From NCBI RefSeq assembly GCF_964204645.1, contig NC_134034.1, forward strand, positions 10,411,414-10,475,413: a DNA stretch of 64,000 nucleotides, given 5' to 3'. The DNA is from Tubulanus polymorphus. Taxonomy: Eukaryota > Nemertea > Palaeonemertea > Tubulaniformes > Tubulanidae. The notes beneath the pieces were generated by a model. The model made no database searches. It had not been told where the DNA came from and saw nothing but the letters and a program-made list of their open reading frames with translations. Made by a program: the position numbers and the translations under genes. This document shows, in pieces, positions 36,841 through 49,100 of the stretch. Position 1 is the stretch's first letter. Every line of letters starts with the position of its first letter.

Positions 36841-37854
36841 TAGAAACTGTATGAAAATGCAATGGAATTTCTTTAACTTTCCAGACTCTATCATTTCGCT
36901 CGGCATGCTGCGCGGAAATGTGTCCTTTATTAACCGCGAGCGCCCTTTTCATTTCGTCGTGCTAAACGATCAAAATCCCGTCCCTGTCGGAGAAGAGATT
37001 TCCACAGTACCGCCTTGGAGTAATCGTTTGACGAATAATTACTCCAAGGTATCGCGAAGAAATGTAGAGGCAGCAGTTTTTTTTTTATCTTAAAATAGGG
37101 ATTGTCCCTGTTGTTTATTTGGTTTGTAAATGTCGTTAGACTTTTTGATTGAGTGTCCCTTACAGACCCACCACACCTGCCGGGAGGGAAACAGGGGGTT
37201 TGATTTTGAAATCGGAAATCGAAGTACAGATATAGTTGTTTGCTCGGTGGTCTAATTTTTAGCGTACAACACATATCTTCCCTCGTCGGTTAGCGCGTGA
37301 AATCGAGAACTCCCCAGGCGCGGATGAGACGCAATGACACTGCGCGTTATTTCGCTGTTACATCTTGTAATCCTGTCACCTTCGTTTCTCCGCCGTTGCT
37401 GCTGCTGTCGAATCAACGCGAACATTTTGTTTGTGTGTTTTTTTTTTTACTAAAGAGATATCTACGGATATGTCATTCGTGATACTGACGCGCTGAGTTG
37501 AGCCAGGTTATCATTCTTTCGAGTTATTTTTTCTACTGTGTTGCTGTTGGGGGATAGAGGGGGACTGGGAGAGGAGAGAGAAGGGGGAGGGAGTGTTGAT
37601 GTACGGTATAATTCTGTCAGCCGCTCTGATTTTACGCTGTACTCAATGAGAAAGTAACATCAGGAACATGTGCAAAAAAATAGAATAAATGCGAGATTCC
37701 GATTTCACTGACGACGCAGTTGTTAGAAACCCGGGAATAAGATGTTACACGGTTGATGGTTGCATTTAACGACCACATTCTTATGTTCTATGGCCGACCT
37801 GGCTCTTTCATAATATCACGCCAGCTGTATGGTTTAGATTAATGACCAGTGTTA

Positions 37855-38245
37855 ATCCATCTTTAGTTCTATAGTCAATCTAACAACTTCAGACCATCGG
37901 TCTTCGTGTTACCTTGGTTTTTTAACCAATCTAACAAGACCAATCTAAGACCATCGTTTAGTTCTGTATAGTCAATATTACAACTGAGGACCACTTTTGG
38001 AGTTTGTTTACGACTATGCAACTGATATTGGTTGGTTCTATGATCTCGGGGCTTAGACTTATAGGACCAGTGGTGTATGCTCATTTTGTTTGGTTCTATG
38101 ACCTTTCTAACAACTTAAGACCAGTTTAAGCTCACTCTGGTGTTTATTAATCTAACAGCTTAAGATCAGTCTACGCTCATTTTGGTTCTATCACCAATCT
38201 AGCAACCTAAGACCAGTCTAAGCTCATTTTAGTACTTAAGATCAT
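37855..38245 (+). repeat. 47-bp repeat family, diverged array
   Basis: Five to seven degraded units with CCAATCTAACAACTTAAGACC and GTCTAAGCTCATTTTGGTTC. More diverged than the array at 24150-24640. Confidence 0.8.
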
Positions 38246-38249
38246 TCCT

Positions 38250-39325
38250 TAGATTGAAGATCACTTCTTCATTTTAAGTCTCGTCTGTGGAATCGACCCC
38301 TGGGAACACGCAGTCAAAGCTCAGATTAAGCTCATATCCGTTCAGCCTTACCACTGATATAAGATCTATAATAGTAAAGCCGTTTATGATCATGTCGGTT
38401 AGATTTTTTAAAATACAAACGCCCTTGACCCCTATACGCCGCCGTTGAGTCCACGAGACATATGCAATTACCAGTCACCGAAATATTATTTAGATATCAG
38501 TTTGAACGTATAATTAAATCGTGCGGATGACGAATCGAGCGGGATATGATTTCACATATTTCATATTTTTTCGCTGATTTCCTCCCGCGGGACTTCAACT
38601 TAGTTTCACATATGACACACGGAGCGAGGAGTGACGTCGCGTCGTCGTATTGACAGTGATTTATTTGTCTATTTGTCGCAGTATCGGCGGCCATTTTGTC
38701 ATGTTCACGTCAACTCGGTAATGGCTCTTATAGATTAACGAGGCCATGTCGACAAACCTAATCGCGAATAGCAATTTAAGACGGTTTCCCCTCCGCTCAG
38801 CTGCGGAGCGACGGAGAGAGCACAATCAGAAATAGAGTGAGAGCTCCGTTAGACAGACGATCAGCCAGCGAGCCGCAGTGACCCGGATGATTAGAAAATG
38901 GCCGCTGTAAATAGCCACCGCTCTGACCTGTCACGTGGAAAATCCTTAAAGACAGAGTTGCATATGAATAACTGATCACGAAATGAAATGGAAACAAAGG
39001 AATTTCAATAAACTAAATATATTTAAAGAAGTAAATGACTGAAAATAATAGAATACATCATGAAATAAAGGGTCCTAAACATTTAGAATTGGGAGCCTGA
39101 AGGATAGTCCAAGAGAAAACTATGCCTTATCGAGGTTTGCTGAGGTAAGCGCCTGGTACGTGGAATGGTCGACGAAGCACCGCGTCGATCTAGATAATTG
39201 GTTCCCGATTATATAGAACTCTAAACAACCCTTCGATACGGCTTCGATAACGCGTCCATTAAGCTGGAAAGATTGAATTGATCGTTGATCTTTCGTGGAC
39301 TTTGGTCCTTACCAAAAACCAAAAA
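38250..39325. other. Intergenic DNA, nothing recognised
   Basis: No open frame with domain or splice support and no copy of the repeat families described here. Confidence 0.5.
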
Positions 39326-39327
39326 AT

Positions 39328-39535
39328 ATAAGGCTATAGAAAAAATTGATACCTTGTTCGTCATTTCTGCCGAGCTTAAAAGTTGCCCTGTACATTACTT
39401 TAAAAAAATCATGATCAGGCTTTACAATAACAGACCCGGCAGTTATAGAAACGAACCGATTAAGAATTTTATTGCAGTTTACAAAATGACCCGGCCTATT
39501 AGGAGACAAAAGATATCATTTTTTAGCCTAATTAT
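39328..39535. mobile_element. Fold-back MITE, copy 1
   Basis: Ends read AGGCTATAGAAAAAATTGATACC and GATATCATTTTTTAGCCTAA in inverted order. GACCCGGC occurs in the interior. Related to 57908-58130. An 87-codon frame across it is incidental. Confidence 0.6.
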
Positions 39536-40435
39536 CCAAAACCGCTGAAACTATTCGGCTCAATCGGTGGACTTTTTACTCAAACCATTAATTTGGTAAA
39601 ACATTCTAGTTCCCGATTTATTAGTTACAAATCGAATCTTCTTTCGGAACAGGAATTATTGTCCGACTTTGGGAACGCATTTAACATTGCAAACGTTTAG
39701 AAAATGTTCGAAAAACATTGAATATGACTTACACTAAAATTCGCCTTGAAAAATCTTAAACTTAACCGGGCTTATAGCAGGTCATTTTTCATTAAGAAGA
39801 AATGCGTCACGAGCAATTTTCTAGCTCAGAAAGTTCAGATCAGTGCGAATTATGATACAGCACATAATAGTTCGCCTCTTAGCGTTTATAATTCACTAAA
39901 GACTGCAATCAATTTTTAAGTGGTTTTGGTACCGGCGGAGACGAGCCAAGAAGATTTTTCTCTTTTAGCAGTTTCTTTTATCTGCGCTGGCTTTTGTCTG
40001 AGGATTCGACTCTGTATGACAAAATGAATAGAGTGGCTTCCCTCCCTCTCTCCCGCTCTTCCTCGGTTTCTTTATAGATAAAAGCTATCGCACGGGAAGA
40101 CTTTATTCGTATGAAAATGATGGACGTTTTCGGCTGTGCTGTACAGTCTTCTGTTATGTAGATCCGTCGCACAAATCCTACGCTATCAGACGGTAATGGA
40201 GACGCTGAGAGAAAAACGTCCAATAAACATCTTGTTGTAATCAGAGAACGATGGGGTGTTCATTGTTAATGAATTGAATATTTGACAACCTGACTGGTCA
40301 CCTTGGGTGCTTCCGCGATGATGAACAGAAACAAAATGATGGTCACCGAAAAAAACACACAGGGTCTGCACGCTGGAGGTTCGAATTTACCATTTTACCA
40401 ATTTACCATTAGGAAAATTGATAATATTTTGTCAG

Positions 40436-40676
<241 letters not shown>

Positions 40677-41639
40677 CTTCTATTTGAGAAATGACAGTTG
40701 CATCTTTACTTCCATAAATGTTTATGCAATGTATATTTTCATGATATACACGTATAACGTTTTATAACGTAGTTGCTCAGCGCGGCGAGCTCTATATATT
40801 GCAGTTCTAACAATTCCCCGTCGCGTTTCACGAGCATTTTATGCAACATGTATCTCGCGGAAGCAATAATCTTTCGCCCGATATATTCGTCCTCTTCGCT
40901 TTCGGATTATTTTGTCAACGGTAGATTTGCGCGGAGACTTATTGCCGGGCTATCAACTACGGGATAAGTACGTTACGGTACATTGATTCGACATGTACTC
41001 GTTACGCTAAGCGAGTATATACCACTAGACCGCTCTCTCCCTCCTCTCTCCCTCTCTCTCTCTCGCTACCTCTTCATCGGCTGATTCGATTTTCTAATAA
41101 AAATCCCGATCTCTTTCGCCTCGGCGACGATATATTTGCTTATTTAACGGGCTGAAAAGCTGGCCAACGATTTCCGCGAAAGGCGGTTACAAAAAAGCGA
41201 TGTCTACGCACCCGACTATACTAACTATATCGAAATGCATTTTACAACCAATGGCCGGAGTAAACAGGAATAAAAGCTAAGTAACCCGTGTAGCTCAGAT
41301 ATACAGACGGGCGCTTTCGTCGTTGGCAATGCTGCGAATAACGGCGGATTATTTTTTCATACATTTCCGATTGCTTTTATGCATCCGCACGAGTTACGAT
41401 CCGCGCACTCTCGACTCCGGGGGGAAAAAATCACCAACATCATCAACATCATCATGACTAAAAGCGTGCGCGCGCTGCGCACGGCTAAATCATCTCTCGT
41501 AAAATGCTTTTTTCATACAATAACGAATTCTCTTTTCGCGTCGGTTCGGCTACTATCTCAGATCTGAGTTTGTTCGGACGACTATAGCTGAACCCGGGTT
41601 TCTTTGTAAGAGAGCGGGTTCGACGAAAACGCGGTATAT

Positions 41640-41885
41640 AGTATGAATCGACAATCGTTTTCAAGAACTTTGAACTGGATTTTCAGTATCTCGAATCCAT
41701 ACGTTTATCACAGCGCCTACAGAATAGACGATACATGTATTTCCTCTATTCGGATATCGGTTTAGTCTTCATGAATAATCGATTCATTTATGAGAAACGT
41801 TCATTCAGATTTAATTGAAATGTTGAAGAAATTGAACGCGGAAGACCGAGAGACTACTAGCGACATCTGGTGCATCGTGCGCAAG
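41640..41885 (+). mobile_element. Copy of the interior of the 3694-4200 element
   Basis: Shares GAACTTTGAACTGGATTTT, TATTCGGATATCGGT, AATAATCGATTCATT and GAACGCGGAAGACCGAGAGAC with the intronic element. The GGGTACCCGC ends are not seen, so this is a truncated or older copy. Confidence 0.65.
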
Positions 41886-42734
41886 CGCGCTAACCAGTAG
41901 ACCACTAGTCTTCTTGGCCAGTGGTTATACATGCATCAGACTTGGCTTCGTGCAGCCTTTTGGGCCTCAATGGGCCTGCAAAATGTATAATCTGTATTGT
42001 ACTGTACATCTATGAATGCAAATGCATAGCAATGCAATGCAACACAATGCAATGCAATGTATTCAGGCACGGATCCAGGGGGCAGCACCTGGGGCACGTG
42101 CTACTCTCTAGATTTTCAGTTGGCCCCGGAAAATCTTACCCGTAAAAAATTCGGTACCGTCTGAGGACGTCTTCAAGATTGTAAATGTGATTTTTCTTTG
42201 GTTGGAACAAGCTCAAGTCCTCGGAAATGGCGTCTGCAGGGGCTTATTTTTCAAAATATTCCCGGAGAAGGGCTTCCAGACCACTTTTCGCTACTCGTGG
42301 ATGGTGATAATCTTCTTGATAATTATTGCCCTTTTCATCAGGTGCGACCAAGCAAAATAAGCTCTGGAACCACCTCTGGTATTGTATGTGATTCCTACAA
42401 CACCCCCTCCTTACTCAGTTACTTTCGAAGATTATGAACAGAATTTAAATCTAAGAAATAATCGGCAATGTACGCTTGATGCAGCAACACCTCCCTGTAT
42501 ACACGTAATCGGATGAAATCGTACCAGGCCCCTGACCTATCGTTTAGAAGTAATCGGATAACACCGGATGAAATGATGCGTACGTGGCGCGCTGATGAAA
42601 TATCTGTCAGGAAAGCGTAGCGTGCGAAGTCATCGATTGCGCCGAGGTGCGTTCTAGAATTTCGAGCCTATCGAAAAAAAACTACACGAAGTTTCGGACG
42701 AAGAGCGTTGAAACTAATTAAAGCATCGACCGCG

Positions 42735-43400
42735 GTTTTGAATACGAATACGAATACGAATATTTATTACACTCGACCAACCATTCCCATGGTATATGGA
42801 GGAGAAAACAATATTTACAATTATCTACAAAAACAGTAGATAAAAGCACTTTGGAACATAACAAACGTTATTTACAACATACTATTTGCACATACTACCG
42901 GAGGGATCTATATACATCTAGACCTAATTTGATAAATTTAGCTACGTTAAAAGTTGGATTTATTAAAACATCAAGGTTCCGAAAGGTATTTGAATTTAGG
43001 TAGCTTTCACGGAATTCGGTAAGCAATTTACAGTCAAAAATGAAATGTAGTTCGTCGCCTAAAACGTTACAGGTGGGGCATAATCTATCGGTTCTCGGTA
43101 GATGGAGGTTTGACAATTTATTTACAGGTAAAAGATAAAATCCAATCCTGAACTGGAATACACTGGTCACTGAGTCGTCATCAAGTCGATTTATATAGTT
43201 TTCAAATTTAATATCCTTTTTATATTGTCTAAAATTAATGTAAAACGGGTTATTATTTAGCCTAAATTCTGTCTCTTGCACATGATGATCACGGAGTATA
43301 CGGTGTAATTGTTTTACTGATTCAACACTAGCGCCACCTGGCGGAACCTCCTGGCGATATTCCGTATATTCCGGAATACAGTTATTCGAAAACAAATGTC
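42735..43400 (-). pseudogene. Non-LTR retrotransposon 3' end with CCHC motif
   Basis: An open frame of 166 codons (43395 down to 42895) contains CPTC-x7-H-x4-C, the zinc-knuckle-like C-terminal motif of several LINE ORF2 proteins, after RTDRL. It is followed on the minus strand by a 3' UTR and ends in tandem ATTCGT units (42738-42762). Microsatellite-like tails are known for CR1, L2 and I-type LINEs. The RT domain is missing, so this is a 5'-truncated copy. No frameshift in the remaining part, so it may be fairly young. Confidence 0.7.
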
Positions 43401-43599
43401 ATTGTAACATTGGTACATCGATTGCCACAGTAGCCTTGACGGTTTTCGGCAAATGTCTTATACTCAACCGGCTTCGAATCGAGTGAGATTCGAATTACAA
43501 AAAGCGGGTGGAATTTCTTTCGTGAATAATTTAGTTTCAACTGTTCGCCGGGTGAATCGAACTGCGGCACGCGGGGAGTATGCAGCATTCCTACCCGCG

Positions 43600-45970
43600 T
43601 GTGCCTAATAAAGCGCGATACAGAACGCTAAGAATCCCAGCGATTCCCCGTGATTTATGTAGATTAGAAAGGCAATTTGTCGCGTTTTTAGCAAAAAGAA
43701 CGGTTAAAATTCTTTAAGTAACTTCGCTCATTCTCTCTACCGGTAAACTACGTGCGACTTTAAAAATCAGCAGTTTAGAACTGACCGTTGAGGAATTTGA
43801 AATTTGATTTGATTATCAGATTTCGGCTCATCAACATAATTTATGCCGAGTCGCTTAAAATCGCAATTTGCGCGTGACAAAAACTGAATTCCTACAACTT
43901 TAATTGAACTAAAACGTTTATCAGAAGCGGAAATATTTCGGGTATAGTTACTACTGCTCTTCTATAAGTCTCAAATGGTATCAAAAGATATCATCGTCAA
44001 TGCCGCTATTTTTCAGGGGCTGCAGTTCCCTGGTCAAAAATTGGTTAAGGCTTAAACCAGTGGATAGATGACACAGTGACGATTATAATAAGTTCATTGT
44101 TACTGTAGCATTTATCCGCCGGTTACCTTTAACCAACTTTTGAGTAACTGCGGCGCCTGGAGTATTTTCAGGGGTGAATCTAGGTCTGATTCAGGGACTG
44201 GGAAACAACCCTAGATAGGATAATTAAAAGGGCACCCCGAAAGGAAGCTATTCGGAAAACGTTATAACTCAATTATAGCCTATGAATTTAGATTTTTTTA
44301 TCGGTTTAATATTTTGAATTTATCCATACAATTTCAGGGCAATCTGATTTTGTCTTTGGTTTGGGCATTCTGGGCATTCGGTCTTTCTGGGCAGTCCTAG
44401 TTTGTTTCATAATCTGGACTTGTCGTACACTAATTGGCGGTAGTTTTAGCGGAACAAATTTGGTGAACTCCTGTAGGTCCCGTAGGTCCTTGAGAGGTCT
44501 AGTCTGGTACGAATACAGTATATGAAAAGGAAATCGTGATTATGGTAACATGTCGCCTCGCCTACTCGACGCATGACCGGAAATACTTTTCGCTCGATTA
44601 GATAATCGGTAACCCGGACAACCGAGATGACGCGCGCAACAAACCATCCAGAGAAAAACGACTTTACAAAAAGATATAAGAAAAAATAGAGAGATTCCGA
44701 CTGTCAAGTCGCGGGGGTCTCTGATTGACAGGAGAGTCTGACGGGGATGGCCAGATCAAATTATTAAGAAAGAAAAAAATACTGGCCAAGTTATGAAAAA
44801 AAAAACGAAATATATGTAGTCATAAACCAAATCAGCTTACCTAACAAACTTGTCGAGTCGAATCGTTAGACCTGTTCTTTTTAAAAGAACTTAGATACCC
44901 AAACATTCCTCAAGCGTGATTACACCGTGACTAAACAGTTAAAGCTAAGAGGGCTCGTAGGGAAAATGAATAATCTATAGACGGAAAATTGCAATCAAAC
45001 GCACAATCACCGAGCACTTCGAGCTTTCTATATTGAATTACGAAAGCTCGGCTCAGTCTCTGTGAATCCGCGACTGAAGATACATCTTTACACGGTGAGT
45101 CGACCTTCAACATGGCTGCGAGCCGACGCGATCATCGTCCCTACATGTTTTACCATAGACCGTTAAGTGTCTGATGTGCCGCAGACACTACTAACGCACG
45201 GCCGATTGGTTCGAAGACCTTTGGCCTAAAACCTACGTCATTGATTTAAATGACAATGAAATAATTAAAACGAAGAGAGATTATTTTAATAGAGAGAAAT
45301 GCCTTATAGTCGAAGACGTGAATAACACCTTAATTACATCGATGACTGCATTGATACAAAAGGAATAGAAAACATGCATACAACTACGCCCTCTAATGAC
45401 AAGTAATGTCGTTTTACACAAAATTATGACTACGGGTATACAATCGGTTCGTAGAGTCACTCTACGAACTTATGACGGAGATCACTGTGGATACAACCAC
45501 TTCCGCAGGACTGGGCGAAACCGAATTAGAATTGAGCTTTTAAGTCGTCAAGTCGTTCTTATGTCATACTTTTGAGTGTCTTGAGCGAGATTGTGAGTGT
45601 GTTAGTGGTGTGAGGGATCTTACACTAGAGTAAAAGTCTTTTTGGCTTTTCTTCAATTTTTCGCATGAATCATCGCTACACTAGACTATCATGTAATAAC
45701 TATCATGTTCTGTTATGATTTCTGTACCAATTATCAAAATGAAATCCTTGTACTTGTTCCGTAACGTTTTTATCATCATTTGTATTTTTAGGACCATCCC
45801 GCAGCCGGAATAACCATGTGAAAGAAAGTGCAAAGTTGAAGAACAGAAAACTAGCAAAATACGATCGAGGATCACTCAATTAAGTGGTCAGACTTGAACG
45901 AACTTTACCGAACAACTCCACTGATAGCGGTATTCGTCGATTTCGTTCTAACCCATCGAAGGATTAGAAC
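43600..45970. other. Intergenic DNA upstream of the GPCR
   Basis: No supported gene. A small palindrome GTTCGTAGAGTCACTCTACGAAC lies near 45448. A GACGGAGATCACTGTGGA block at about 45474 recurs at 50248 beside the LINE tail in GPCR intron 3. The promoter is presumably within the last few hundred bases but no TATA box stands out. Confidence 0.5.
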
Positions 45971-45973
45971 ACA

Positions 45974-46147
45974 ATGAGGCAGGATGCCTTACGGACCTCC
46001 AGATCAGAACGAAATCGCCGCCATGCAGCGACCGGAAGACGACATGTCCGACGCTTCCGGTATTGTGAGCCTCGTTCTCGAGGCGTTGATGGTGTTCGCG
46101 AATATTTTCCCGATAATGGTCGTGTGTCGATGGAAGAAACCACGTGA
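45974..46147 (+). promoter_or_regulatory. Upstream ORF overlapping the GPCR start
   Basis: An ATG at 45974 opens a 57-codon frame that overlaps the receptor start at 45984 in another phase and ends at TGA 46145-46147. If the 5' leader includes it, it would reduce initiation at the receptor start unless leaky scanning occurs. Its context (ACACAATGAGG) is moderate; the receptor ATG (AGGATGCC) lacks a purine at -3 if counted strictly, with G at -3 marginal. Confidence 0.4.
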
Positions 46148-49100
46148 CCGCCTGTCGACCGACGAGATCATAGTTGCGTTGAGTATCGCCGATATCCTGT
46201 CGGTGATCGTGCCCACGCCGCTAGGGTTGATCTCGTTTTTCAGCCGACGATGGTACGGCGGTTTCGAAACGTGCGCATTCTATCAGTTAACTCTAGCCTG
46301 GTTTCAACTGGCGTCGATGAGTCTGATCACCTACATGTGCATAGACCGTCTGCTGACCGTCAGACTGGCGCTCAGTCATCGCGTCGTACTACCCGGACCG
46401 TACAAAATCAAAATCATCATCTTGCTCATCTATCTGATCACGTTGTTTTTCGCGTGTATGCCCCTGATGGGTCTGGCGCCTAGACTACTGTCGAAGTCCG
46501 GGCGGGTCTGTCAATCTTGGATCGTAGCCACGCCCAGTATGTCGAAAGAACACACTTTTTATATCGTTTTTGTAACGTTAGGATTCGCTAATTTACTCGC
46601 TGTTATCTTTACCAACTTCAGAGTAATTTGGATTTTAAGACTGTTCATTAAAGGTAGGTACAACTCGAAGCCTTAAAAGGCCTTGGGGTCAGATGCATAG
46701 TGCTACGATCTGACCACCAGTCTAAGACTATCTAAGTTCTAGATTCCAAGCTAACAACTTAAGACCAGTCTTAGTAGTTGATGCTACTTTTGTGACTTCA
46801 GCCACGTCTGTACGACACTGGGCCTTATAGAACATGACTTCAGATCATCAAGATCCACAGCCAGTCGCATTTCGAGTCGTACACATTGTAATTAATTTAC
46901 ATGACAGATACAAGTGATCTCTAAAAATCGTCATTTTGTTAAATTTTTGTAAGTTTTGTTTCAGAATATTACACGGTATAACACAGTATTACAAAATTAA
47001 CAGCAATAACAAAATAAAATTGAATTAGAGTAAAATTGGAGAGAAAAAAATCAACATTATCAAAGTTCTTAATATAAACGTATGCGGGTTCTAGAATGAA
47101 ATAGAATAGTTCATTTCTCTCCAAACATTGTACCATAGAGGTTACTTTGTCGAGTGACCTGCGCCCTCTATCGGGAAGTATATCGAACAACGATGACGTC
47201 ACGTACGCCTGTTCCCCGTAATCGATCTTACCAAAAAGTACCGGAAACGGAAGTAAATTCTGATTTATTTACCGAACGATTCCGTTATATCATCAATCCA
47301 CGACGGCGATCCCCACGAGAGAATTGATACCGAATCGCTCAGAGTGCTCTGTAAAGGTTCGGCTCTCGTTTCATTCGTTCTCTCGTTCTCTCGCGCGAAT
47401 CAACGTTATTTACACTTGCTTGCCGTGGCACGGGTTGAATATTTGCATTCATCTCGATTTGCACTCGGCGAAGCGAGAAATGAAGTCAGTCAGTCGCTCG
47501 GAGAATATTCCATCTCGGCATTCAATGTAAACCGTGTAGATATATATACACGATCATTTATACGCGAAATGGGGATATAAAAAGATGTACTTTACGAAAC
47601 CGCGTGCACCGGCGACTGCGTTACGATCGATAGGTCGCAGGTTCGAGTCCCATAACTACGAAACTGGATGAAATACATCGGTACGCCAGACTGGCTCATT
47701 CATCCATGGTTGGGCAACGGTGCGGCGAGGATAAAATCTTGAAAAGGCGAGCTGGCGTGATCTAGCGTTCGGAAGATATTCACAACTGACAATGACTATA
47801 GTTTACGACTATAAGTTGATGACTAGTTAATCAAAGTAGCTGATCCTTCCTCGAGTTCTGAATCTCACAGAAACCGCATGAGAACATGTACCAGGATTCA
47901 GTTCCACAGTTGCGAGCTTTTGCAAGTTAAAATTCAAAGATTTTCACGAGTTAATCATAAGTCGAATCCTCGCTTAGGACCCGCTGTTCTACAGTTGTGA
48001 GTCAGAGCTAACTACTGAATTTAGTTTACTTTCATTGAGTTAACTCTGAGTTAAGATTAGGTCTTTTTCAATAAGTTACCTCATAGTTGAAATTATTTTA
48101 TATTCATTGGGTTAACTGAATTGAAATTATTTCATTTTCAACGAGTTGAATCTGAATTGAAATAAGTTCATTGCGATGAGTTAAATCTGAGTCAAATCTC
48201 AACTGTGTGGAAGTGGATACAAAGTTGGAGTTGAAATAAGTCGATTTCGAGCGGGTAACCTCGGAGTCGAATCTCAGAACAACGCCGCGGAACTGATTTA
48301 TCAAAGTTGAATAACCCTCGACAAACTTTGAAACCTCGCTACACTGTACCCTCGCCTGCCAGGGGTCCGGTAACGCTCTCGAACTCGCTTCAACCTTTTG
48401 GGGAACGGCTTTGGCTTAGTGAGTTCGAATCCCTTGACGGGTGAAGATGGCTATATTGAAGCCCCAGTAAAATCGCACTTAGCACGGGACACATTACATA
48501 CAACTCTCATGGGTATAAAACTATAAAACATAAACGCGCATTTTAAGCACGTAAAACATCCGGCGCTATGTATAACTAAGACGGGTTGCCGGGTTACCGT
48601 CTGCGCCACCAACTGCGGCACGTTTTCACTTTGTTTTCGATGTAACAACCCATCAACGATTAATTGTTTCTGCGATCCAGCGAATGACGATCCGCTGATG
48701 TAGCCTTTGATGTCGTTGAATTCGTTAGTAACGAAATGAACTGCTCTTTTTCCTTTTTTTTCTAAATTTCATTCTCCTTCTTCGTTTCGTTTTTTTTTTT
48801 TTAGGAATTGAAATGCCTGGGGAGAAAAGTAGCATGAAAATCTCGAGCGTTTCGGTCGATAGGAAAACTGTTGTTGACTGCACGAAAATGGTCATAACGA
48901 TAACAGTTGTAGCCTATCTAGCCTGGCTTCCAGCTTTAGTAAGTAATTCTATTCTGGGTTTGAATAACGTATAACAAATGATGCGTGGTATCGAATATTC
49001 CAATGAAACATTTGTAGCCGAATTAAACCCAACGGAATTTTTTTTCAAAAATGGTTAAGGCACTTAATGAACTAAACGCATTTGCCCCACAAAAAAGTAA

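Noticed and set aside
47600-47680. tRNA gene suggested by GCAGGTTCGAGTCCC
   Set aside because: The T-arm stem does not pair and no D or anticodon arm or acceptor stem can be drawn. The same holds for the GGTTCGAATCC sites at 7490, 16810, 33910, 48423 and 58600, which belong to mobile elements.
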